DNA of 19,555 bases from Virgibacillus_R byunsanensis (GTDB lineage Bacteria > Bacillota > Bacilli > Bacillales > Amphibacillaceae), in contig NZ_JBHTKJ010000044.1 in assembly GCF_042675965.1 (NCBI RefSeq), forward strand, positions 1 through 19,555, given 5' to 3'. The notes beneath the pieces were generated by a model. It was given only the letters and a program-made list of their open reading frames with translations. It had not been told where the DNA came from and made no database searches. The translations under genes were made by a program, and so were the position numbers. Position 1 is the stretch's first letter. The number at the start of each line of letters is the position of its first letter. Below, piece after piece: positions 14,337-19,555 of this stretch.

Positions 14337-14735
14337 ATGTTTTCTTTTCGAGGAGATGCACATAAACTTTATGTAACATTACGAGAGCAAAAGGGGCCTA
14401 ATAAAAAATTAGAGGAAACAGCCGATATCAAAGGCTTCTATGAAACACTTGATAGTGATACGCTCCAACTAGTTCATTACCGAATGATAAAAGAGAAGAA
14501 CGGAGTAGGTATTATCCTGATCTATGTCACATCTATTCCGTGGCTTTTGTTTTTATTTTCAAATAAGATGCAGGATGTGTTATTTAAAAACGGTATCATG
14601 CTTGGAAGTATTTTTATTTTGATATATCTTGTCCTTCTAACCATTAGTGTCATTTTCCATTTCAAAGAAAAAGCATGGTCAGCGTTCCATACTGAAATCA
14701 TTAATGACATTTTAAAGGAAAGAGACAATACCTAA
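14337..14735 (+). CDS. Two-TM membrane protein, unknown function
   Basis: This encodes 132 residues from ATG 14337 with TAGGGGGATC about 5 bases upstream. An N-terminal cytosolic stretch of about 55 residues (FSFRGDAHKLYVTLREQKGP, then ADIKGFYETLDSDTLQLVHY) is followed by two helices (about 58-75 and 86-107) and a short C-terminal tail with AWSAFHTEIINDILKERDN. I do not recognise the family. The gene is divergent from the SurA-like lipoprotein gene, with about 157 bases between them. Confidence 0.6.
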   Translation: MFSFRGDAHKLYVTLREQKGPNKKLEETADIKGFYETLDSDTLQLVHYRMIKEKNGVGIILIYVTSIPWLLFLFSNKMQDVLFKNGIMLGSIFILIYLVLLTISVIFHFKEKAWSAFHTEIINDILKERDNT

Positions 14736-14746
14736 AGCCAGCTAAA

Positions 14747-14797
14747 AAGGTGTCAAATGGGGAATCAATCTATTACCAGGGCACCTTCTTTTCATTT
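14747..14797 (+). terminator. Terminator after the two-TM gene
   Basis: AAGGTGTC (14747-14754) pairs with GGCACCTT (14780-14787), with one G-U pair, followed by CTTTTCATTTTT. The 25-base loop is long, so strength is uncertain. Confidence 0.5.
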
Positions 14798-14862
14798 TTA
14801 GTAAAGAGGGAGTATATAATTTGAAAGTTATGTATACTTATCTACAAAAAACGGCCACGTCC

Positions 14863-14965
14863 AGCGCAAGCACCTAGATACTCGAGACATAAGCAGTTCG
14901 ACTTTGGTAAAGGATCCAAACTACGACCTGCTTATGCTTGTCGTGTCTTACAAGGCGCTTGCGCT
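14863..14965 (+). repeat. Structured Bacillaceae-type intergenic repeat
   Basis: Two nested stems are visible. AGCGCAAGC (14863-14871) pairs with GCTTGCGCT (14957-14965), and inside it CATAAGCAG (14888-14896) pairs with CTGCTTATG (14928-14936). Blocks such as CTCCAGCGC-like, CTCGAGACATAAG, GCTTATGCTTGTCG and GCGCTTGCGCTTTTC recall, from memory, a repeat spread between genes in many Bacillus-group genomes. TTTTCTTTTTT follows, so it may also terminate transcription. No coding frame. Confidence 0.6.
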
Positions 14966-14984
14966 TTTCTTTTTTAGTATATAG

Positions 14985-15030
14985 GAAAGTATAAAACTTT
15001 CTTATCTACATAAGTGCAACTAAGGCTTTC
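14985..15030 (+). repeat. 46-base direct repeat, copy 1
   Basis: This block matches 19456-19501 with about 4 differences in 46 bases; both contain GAAAGTATAAA, CTTTCTTATCT, CATAAGTG and AACTAAGGCTT. It lies just downstream of the structured repeat. After 15030 the two copies diverge, here into a short hairpin with GGCTTGG and CCAAG. Confidence 0.7.
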
Positions 15031-15075
15031 ACCATTAAGGCTTGGTGATAAGCCAAGTTTTCTAATATTCTTTTT

Positions 15076-15252
15076 TTAATTTAGGAACGGATGTTTCATG
15101 TGATCATCCTTTGTGTAGGGATAGAGTACTGTAGTAATAAAGGCCATCATAACGAAAATCCCAGGTGTAACGCTCATCTTCCATTGGATGGTCGTCATTG
15201 TGGTTTTGCTTTTAACTTCGGCTACATATTCGGAAGTTTCAATAATGGACAT
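15076..15252 (-). pseudogene. C-terminal fragment of a permease-like protein
   Basis: On the minus strand a 58-codon frame reads SIIETSEYVAEVKSK, then TTIQWKMSVTPGIFVMMAFI and TTVLYPYTKDDHMKHPFLN. One membrane helix followed by YPYTK and a charged tail is what the end of a secondary transporter looks like. There is no ribosome binding site at a proper distance and no intact frame upstream, so this is probably a remnant. Nearby plus-strand frames (for example LLSVWGLVALTPIKILFPKL near 15310-15370) also look membrane-like, and I cannot tell which strand carried the gene in that part. Confidence 0.35.
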
Positions 15253-15403
15253 TATTTAAATAAAATAACTGTACTCCTTTTCATACATTTATTGCCGGTA
15301 GCTTTAGTCTTTTGTCCGTGTGGGGACTTGTTGCACTGACTCCGATCAAGATTCTATTTCCAAAACTACCGAATAGCCATATTTCTTGCATCGTTACACA
15401 CAT

Positions 15404-15436
15404 AAACGCATGGATTTTAATATAATCCATGCGTTT
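15404..15436. terminator. Orphan terminator-like hairpin
   Basis: AAACGCATGGATT and AATCCATGCGTTT form a perfect 13-pair stem with a seven-base loop, followed by TAATTT. No intact gene ends here on either strand, so it probably belonged to a lost gene. Confidence 0.6.
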
Positions 15437-15708
15437 TAATTTAGGTAGTAAAGATAGAAAGTTATGTATAAAAGGTTGTAGGTTTAAGTGCGTTCCATAA
15501 GAATCACACAATGGGGATAGAATTACTTGAAAAGCCTAAACCACTATACGATTGAGGCTACTAATTGATATGTTTCTTGATGGCGAATGCATTTTTGAGC
15601 CCTTAATGCTACAAATAATTTAATTTTCTAGTAAATTTCTATTTAATACATAGAATTGAATGAAGGTGAAAAACTATTCCTATCCCACTAAAAGGCAGGT
15701 TTTAAAAA
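15437..15708. other. Intergenic stretch without a recognisable gene
   Basis: GAAAGTTATGTATA near 15455 repeats a motif seen at 14823. I see no other feature and no strong promoter. The start of the DUF3231 gene has only a weak AAGGCAGG site. Confidence 0.4.
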
Positions 15709-16728
15709 ATGGAAACAGAAGGCAATATTCGTTTAACATCTGTTGAGCTAACGAGCTTATGGCAAAATTATATGAATGACACGATGTCTATTTGTGTTTT
15801 AAATTATTTTTTAGAAGTAGTAGAAGATGAAGAAATTCATGTCGTTTTGGACCATGCACTAAGTATTGCTAAAGGACATGTGGAATTTGTTGAGAGGATA
15901 TTTAACCGAGAAGATATACCTATTCCCATTGGATTCACTGATGACGACGTCAATTTAAAAGCGCCACGGCTGTATGAAGATACATTTTTCTTATATTATA
16001 CGAAAATGATGTCCACAGGTGCTCTACCATATTACGGATCGATCCTTCCGAATTTAGTCAAGAAGGAAATACGGGAGTTCTTTACCAAATGTATATCAAC
16101 CTCCACTGATCTGCTTAATGAATCAATAGAGTTATTAACAACAAAGGGCTTAATAGTACGTCCACCAAATATTAGTTATGAAAGGGATATAGAATACATA
16201 CAAAAGCAACAATTTCTCGCAGGTTTGTTTGGCGAACAAAGACCGGTAACTGGTCAGGAAATATTGCATATATATGCGAATATAAAAACGACTACATTAG
16301 TTGAGGCGCTTACGCTAGGATTTGAACAAGTGGTTAAATCCCAACAAGTACGTAAACACATGGAAAGAGGAAGAAAGATTGCACAAAAACATCTGGAACA
16401 TTTCACTAAAATCTTACATGGGGAAGACCTGCCGACTCCAATGACATGGGATCATACTGTCACGACATCGAATTCACCTCCGTTTTCAGATAGACTGATG
16501 ATGTATCATATAGGTTTTCTCAGCTGTGCAGGGATAGGTGACTATGGAATGGCCATATCATTCACGCATCGTCGGGATATCTCTGGGCTTTATTTACGTG
16601 TTATGACAGAAGTTGGGCAATACGCTGAGGACGGGGCTAATATCATGATCGAGAATCAATGGATGGAGAAACCACCACATGCTCCTGACAGAGATGAATT
16701 GACAAAGAAAAAGAGCAGTCACATGTAG
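15709..16728 (+). CDS. DUF3231 family protein, internally duplicated
   Basis: This is an intact 339-residue DUF3231 protein, the normal full length. Its two halves are related: NREDIPIPIGFTDDD (67-81) parallels HGEDLPTPMTWDHTV (237-251), PRLYEDTFFLYYTKMMSTGA (86-105) parallels FSDRLMMYHIGFLSCAG (259-275), and LLNESIELLTTKGLIVRPP parallels ANIMIENQWMEKPP. The halves look like helical bundles, and conserved His and Glu residues suggest a ferritin-like fold, but metal binding is not shown. It is cytosolic with no signal peptide. The family is common in spore-forming bacilli and lacks a known function. A decayed paralogue lies at 12646-13076. Its terminator overlaps the last codons. Confidence 0.85.
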   Translation: METEGNIRLTSVELTSLWQNYMNDTMSICVLNYFLEVVEDEEIHVVLDHALSIAKGHVEFVERIFNREDIPIPIGFTDDDVNLKAPRLYEDTFFLYYTKMMSTGALPYYGSILPNLVKKEIREFFTKCISTSTDLLNESIELLTTKGLIVRPPNISYERDIEYIQKQQFLAGLFGEQRPVTGQEILHIYANIKTTTLVEALTLGFEQVVKSQQVRKHMERGRKIAQKHLEHFTKILHGEDLPTPMTWDHTVTTSNSPPFSDRLMMYHIGFLSCAGIGDYGMAISFTHRRDISGLYLRVMTEVGQYAEDGANIMIENQWMEKPPHAPDRDELTKKKSSHM

Positions 16729-16749
16729 CGGTTGCTGCATGTGACTGCT
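16714..16749. terminator. Bidirectional terminator overlapping the DUF3231 stop codon
   Basis: AGCAGTCACATG (16714-16725) and CATGTGACTGCT (16738-16749) form 12 perfect pairs, followed by TTTTTCTTT. AAAGAAAAAG precedes the stem and gives a T-run on the minus strand. The stop codon (16726-16728) is in the loop. Confidence 0.9.
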
Positions 16750-16768
16750 TTTTTCTTTGTAGCTCTAA

Positions 16769-17341
16769 TTATTTAGCAGACATTTCCCAAATGGCCGGAT
16801 CTCCACCGAATGAAGCTATGTCTTCATAATGTATTTCCCAATTGCCATCTTGCTGAGGAACATCAAAGAAAAGTTTACCTCTTGCTTTCTTACCAGCATT
16901 GACTTCTGCAGAAAGAGCCATTTCATCGGATGGTAAAGCCCTTCCTAGTTCAAATTCATCCACCCCATACAACTTAAAGTCCATATCGCTAATGAATACC
17001 TGCTCGTCCGTTGTATTATCAATAGTGACGTCAAAAAAAACAGCATGATCCTCTTCTAAGGGCTCAAATTGATTAATTTCACCTTCAAATAATTGAGCCT
17101 CCGATACCGTGACTTTTACACCGTTAATGTCTAATGGCTCACCAGCCTGAGCAACATTATTACCTTGCTGTTCCTTTTCTTGATTGTTTTCCTCGTCATT
17201 TTCTTGATCATCCTGTACATCTTCTGTGTTTTCTACTTCCTGTTCTGTATCATCCTGCTCACCGGTTTCCTCAGGTGAACACCCGATTAAGAAACCAACT
17301 GCCAGTAGAGATATTCCTAATATTTTTAAAAAAATAGTCAA
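16769..17341 (-). CDS. DUF4352-like acidic lipoprotein
   Basis: I chose TTG at 17341 because GGAGAAG sits 6 bases before it; a TTG at 17356 is in frame but poorly served. The product is 190 residues. The signal peptide ends in LIGC (Cys21). A strongly acidic, glutamine-rich linker of about 45 residues leads to a beta-sandwich-like domain: EPLDINGVKVTVSEAQLF, HAVFFDVTIDNTTDEQVFIS, DMDFKLYG and a final DGNWEIHYEDIASFGGDPAI. This order matches DUF4352 extracellular domains. It follows another lipoprotein gene with 21 bases between them, so both are likely co-transcribed and act on the cell surface. The role is unknown. Confidence 0.75.
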   Translation of the reverse strand: MTIFLKILGISLLAVGFLIGCSPEETGEQDDTEQEVENTEDVQDDQENDEENNQEKEQQGNNVAQAGEPLDINGVKVTVSEAQLFEGEINQFEPLEEDHAVFFDVTIDNTTDEQVFISDMDFKLYGVDEFELGRALPSDEMALSAEVNAGKKARGKLFFDVPQQDGNWEIHYEDIASFGGDPAIWEMSAK

Positions 17342-17362
17342 TTTAATCTTCTCCAATCTTGT

Positions 17363-17923
17363 CTAAAATTCACCTTCAATAGTTTCGATCAATTCTTTCA
17401 GATCATTTTGGTCCATAAACTGTTCATCTTCACCGGATTCTTTCTCTGCTTCACCTTTCCGTATAGAGAAAATAATTTTCTCATCTTCATTAAATAAAAC
17501 GTAAATGGTATCCTGCTCATCATTAGCATCGGTTACCTCAACTTTAACTACAGGCATTGTTTGACCTTCCTCTGAGATTTCAGTCATATTGACGGCTTCT
17601 ATGTCAGAAAGTTGGTCTTCTGATTCTGATTTCATGGATGTGGCCCATAAAAATAATTCTTGGGCATCAGACATTACATGTTCTTCGATAAAGTTTTTAG
17701 CTGCATCAATCTTTTCTTCACTATCGATATTATACAAATAATCCACGAACGACTCGGATTTCTCTGCCATTTCAGCAGGTACTTCAGGCTCTACTTGTTG
17801 ATCCTGGATATCATCGTCTGTTAGTTCAACCTCCTCTGGATTCTGATCCTCAGCACTCTCACAAGACACAAGCAACCCAAGTGAAAAGAAAGAAACGCCC
17901 AGCAGTTTTATCCATTTATTCAT
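17363..17923 (-). CDS. Acidic lipoprotein, unknown function
   Basis: This encodes 186 residues from ATG 17923 with AGGAGGGA about 8 bases upstream. The signal peptide ends in LVSC (Cys21). An acidic region (22-55) is followed by a globular part with SESFVDYLYNIDSEEKIDAA, LFLWATSMKSESEDQLS, and a beta-rich stretch VVKVEVTDANDEQDTIYVLF and NEDEKIIFSIRKG. The high share of Asp and Glu fits an extracytoplasmic protein of a salt-tolerant bacterium. It is the first gene of a two-gene lipoprotein operon. I do not recognise the domain. Confidence 0.7.
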   Translation of the reverse strand: MNKWIKLLGVSFFSLGLLVSCESAEDQNPEEVELTDDDIQDQQVEPEVPAEMAEKSESFVDYLYNIDSEEKIDAAKNFIEEHVMSDAQELFLWATSMKSESEDQLSDIEAVNMTEISEEGQTMPVVKVEVTDANDEQDTIYVLFNEDEKIIFSIRKGEAEKESGEDEQFMDQNDLKELIETIEGEF

Positions 17924-18112
17924 GATGTTGTCCCTCCTGGTTGTCGTTATAACTATTATTAGTAATGCTCGAAAAATTATTTATTTTATTCAGAGATATG
18001 CAACGGTACAGGTTTCGTTATAAAATTAAAAGATTGGTAAACCTTATGTCTTTTTATATTCAATCTTTTGCTAAAATAAATATAACATTGCGAAATTATA
18101 AAAGGGGATCAT

Positions 18113-18136
18113 ATGAAAAGACGGAGGAGGGGTTAA
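18113..18136 (+). CDS. Possible seven-residue leader peptide MKRRRRG
   Basis: ATG at 18113 has AAAGGGGATC directly upstream and reads seven codons, four of them arginine, to TAA at 18134-18136. The next gene's TTG start is one base later, and its ribosome binding site lies inside this frame. It could couple translation, or be chance because the arginine codons are the AGGAGG site itself. Confidence 0.2.
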   Translation: MKRRRRG

Positions 18137-18137
18137 A

Positions 18138-18505
18138 TTGCCTTTAAAAGTAGGAGATATCATAATATTTGAACGGTCTTTTACGAAAAGGGATGTTGAA
18201 TTATTCACGGAGATTTCAGGTGATGAAGGAAACCATCATAAAACTCCAGATGAACTGGGGAAGCTTGTCGTACAAGGGTTATTAACGGCGACGCTTCCTA
18301 CAAAAATAGGAGGAGACTATGATGTACTGGCTCGTAATATGAATTTTGAGTTTTTAAGACCTGTATTTACTGGAGATACAATCATTTGTGAAGTTATCAT
18401 TGAAAAATACGAAAAGCAAGAAAAGAATAGAACATTTATAAGAGCACCTTCTTATGCAAAAACCAGCATGAAAAAATAGTTTTAAAAGGTGATTTTTTGG
18501 TGTAA
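18138..18505 (+). pseudogene. MaoC/R-hydratase-like hotdog protein gene with a late frameshift
   Basis: TTG at 18138 follows GGAGGAGGGG. The first 98 codons read a MaoC-type hydratase: LKVGDIIIFERSFTKRDVE, ISGDEGNHH with the expected catalytic Asp29 and His33/34, VVQGLLTATLPTKIGG, and FEFLRPVFTGDT. The frame as given then ends in RAPSYAKTSMKK at 18479. A one-base shift near 18430 restores a family-like end: YKSTFLCKNQHEKIVLKGDF and a stop at 18503-18505. Full length would be about 121 residues. Enzymes of this kind hydrate enoyl-CoA or -ACP. The active-site half is intact, but the last strands of the hotdog fold are lost unless the indel is an assembly error. Confidence 0.75.
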
Positions 18506-18571
18506 TCCTTTAATTTCCAGTGTATAGGAAATAGTGGAATGATTATGGAATTGAGATTATAAAACGAAACT

Positions 18572-18624
18572 GGGTACTTTCCTTGAATAGGGAACTGCAC
18601 TCTTTGGTCCACTACAGACACAGA
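18572..18624 (-). repeat. Dispersed repeat copy
   Basis: GGGTACTTTCCTTGAATAGG, then GAACTGCACTCTTTGGTCC, aligns with 9481-9524. It lies in the gap between the hydratase and GrpB-family genes. No coding role is seen in 18506-18650. Confidence 0.5.
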
Positions 18625-18650
18625 AGAGTTTAAGAAAGGGGTATGATACT

Positions 18651-19193
18651 TTGAGAAAGGTCGAAGTTTGTTCATATAACGAAAAGTGGCCGTTAATGTT
18701 TGCAGAAGAAGTTAAAAAAATTAAACTCATCTATGGAAATGAAATTATAGATATTCATCATATCGGTAGTACATCAGTTCCAGGGTTAAAAGCCAAACCA
18801 ATAATAGATATTATGCCTATTGTTAAGGACATTGAACACGTTGACAAATACAATCAAGATATGAAAAACATTGGATATGAACCTAAAGGTGAGAACGGAA
18901 TACCAAAACGAAGATATTTTCAAAAAGGTGGAGATGTTCGCTCCCATCACGTTCATATTTATCAGGTTAGAAGTTATGAAATAAAGCGACATTTGGCTTT
19001 TCGAGATTACTTACGAAAACATCAAGATGTAATGAATAGTTATGGTGAGTGGAAAGAAAAATTGGCACAACAATTTCCCTGCGATATTGAATCGTATATA
19101 ACTGGTAAGGACCGTCTTGCTAAAGAATTAGAAGTAAAAGCATTGAACTGGTATAACAAAATTAGAAAAAATTCTGTAAATACTAGTCAATAA
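18651..19193 (+). CDS. GrpB/UPF0157 family protein (nucleotidyltransferase fold)
   Basis: This encodes 180 residues, the usual size, from TTG at 18651 with AAAGGGG about 10 bases upstream. Signature blocks: VCSYNEKWPLMFAEE (6-20), HIGSTSVPGLKAKPIIDIMP (37-56), whose GSTS and paired acidic residue recall the nucleotidyltransferase active site, PKRRYFQKGG (85-94), SHHVHIYQ (98-105) and FRDYLRKH (117-124). The family is cytosolic and its reaction is not established; some members are fused to dephospho-CoA kinase. It is monocistronic here, with a repeat on each side. Confidence 0.9.
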   Translation: MRKVEVCSYNEKWPLMFAEEVKKIKLIYGNEIIDIHHIGSTSVPGLKAKPIIDIMPIVKDIEHVDKYNQDMKNIGYEPKGENGIPKRRYFQKGGDVRSHHVHIYQVRSYEIKRHLAFRDYLRKHQDVMNSYGEWKEKLAQQFPCDIESYITGKDRLAKELEVKALNWYNKIRKNSVNTSQ

Positions 19194-19250
19194 TCTAAAG
19201 TTTATTGAAGGAAAGGGGGCGATTGTTTAACAAGAGCAATCACGTTTTGT

Positions 19251-19279
19251 GCTAAAGCACCCTTAATTGAAGAAGGGAG
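19251..19279 (+). repeat. Dispersed repeat copy (partial, opposite orientation)
   Basis: GCTAAAGCACCCTTAATTGA and the following AGAAGGGAG match 21-51 in direct orientation and the reverse complement of about 9467-9486. It lies about 60 bases after the GrpB-family gene. Confidence 0.4.
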
Positions 19280-19316
19280 GATATTTATATCCCCAAAAAA
19301 ATAATGTTTATTTTTT

Positions 19317-19445
19317 TTATTCCTTATTAGGGCTTTCTTCAAAAAATTGGACGAGGCTGGCTATACAATATGCAGTCTCCTTTCCAATAAGATGTTCAAT
19401 ACCTTCTACTTCCTTTTGGTGTAAGAAAAAGACCGCGGTATTTTT
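19317..19445 (-). pseudogene. C-terminal fragment of an unidentified, possibly regulatory, protein
   Basis: On the minus strand an open frame reads AVFFLHQKEVEGIEHLIGKE, then TAYCIASLVQFFEESPNKE and TAA at 19317-19319. The helical, amphipathic end resembles the dimerisation helix of MarR-type regulators, but this is weak. The frame upstream runs straight into the palindromic repeat at 19448, so the front of the gene is lost. A second frame over the start (LFLTPKG) also looks MarR-like, which leaves the reading frame unsure. Confidence 0.3.
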
Positions 19446-19447
19446 CA

Positions 19448-19501
19448 GCAGATAAGAAAGTATAAATCTTTCTTATCTGCATAAGTGAAACTAAGGCTTC
19501 C
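19448..19501 (+). repeat. Hairpin plus 46-base direct repeat, copy 2
   Basis: GCAGATAAGAAAG (19448-19460), loop TATAAAT, CTTTCTTATCTGC (19468-19480) make a perfect 13-pair stem. 19456-19501 repeats 14985-15030 with about 4 differences. The stem is complete in this copy and shortened in the other. Confidence 0.7.
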
Positions 19502-19555
19502 GGAGCGACCGAGCATAGGTCGTGTAATTTAGCAGGTGCGAATCCTGCTTGACAA
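19502..19555 (+). other. Structured sequence at the window edge, unassigned
   Basis: Two small hairpins are visible: CGACC, loop GAGCATA, GGTCG (19506-19522), and AGCAGG, loop TGCGAAT, CCTGCT (19531-19549). The second imitates a tRNA T arm, but no tRNA can be built. It may be the start of a structured element such as a group II intron that continues beyond the window. Confidence 0.25.

Noticed and set aside
14820..15060. CRISPR array or tandem repeat
   Set aside because: The repeats are paired stems and a single distant direct repeat, not regularly spaced identical units.
15281..15511. 76-codon minus-strand ORF
   Set aside because: No ribosome binding site, it crosses the terminator hairpin at 15404-15436, and its composition is not protein-like.
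19502..19555. tRNA gene suggested by a T-arm-like hairpin (GCAGG, TGCGAAT, CCTGC)
   Set aside because: No acceptor, D or proper anticodon arm can be formed upstream; the other hairpin loop GAGCATA does not fit an anticodon loop.

Overview
The window looks like chromosomal DNA of a low-GC, Gram-positive Bacillaceae bacterium. An Oceanobacillus/Virgibacillus-like salt-tolerant genus is my guess, not a proof. The reasons are AT-rich codon use, AGGAGG-type ribosome binding sites with frequent TTG and GTG starts, very acidic lipoproteins, a SAM (S-box) riboswitch, and small families found in bacilli (YpzI, DUF3231, DUF3953, DUF4362). There is no rRNA, tRNA, CRISPR array or phage module.

Positions 1-5600 form a decaying accessory zone: a shredded AAA ATPase gene, a fragment of a second dnaN, a DUF4362 lipoprotein with an in-frame stop, a frameshifted cupin, and small intact membrane proteins. 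The one full-sized healthy gene there is a TrkH/KtrB-type potassium transporter subunit (2434-3801), with a nested inverted repeat in front and a long hairpin behind.

Positions 5600-10240 hold an IS1182-type insertion sequence (about 5957-7443) that appears to split a small secreted-protein gene. After it come a short membrane protein, an SDR oxidoreductase on the minus strand (8190-8936), a frameshifted small membrane protein, and a run of very short ORFs mixed with copies of a degenerate dispersed repeat.

Positions 10250-12540 carry the clearest functional unit, all on the minus strand: promoter, SAM riboswitch, intrinsic terminator, an SsuE-type FMN reductase, and an NtaA/SnaA/DszA-type flavin monooxygenase. 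The reductase would supply reduced FMN to the monooxygenase. The riboswitch implies expression when S-adenosylmethionine is low, so the pair probably releases sulfur from an organosulfur compound.

Positions 12640-17930 hold a broken DUF3231 copy, a YpzI-like small protein, a SurA-N-domain lipoprotein without a PPIase domain, a two-TM protein, a structured Bacillaceae-type repeat, a permease-like fragment, an intact DUF3231 protein with an internal duplication, and a two-gene operon of acidic lipoproteins. Terminators are well placed and several look bidirectional.

Positions 17930-19555 hold a MaoC-type hydratase with a late frameshift, an intact GrpB/UPF0157 protein, further repeat copies and a regulator-like fragment. 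The last 55 bases are structured and unassigned. Nothing here is certain to be a new system. The best leads are the S-box-controlled monooxygenase pair, the dispersed and structured repeats, and the short-ORF cluster.
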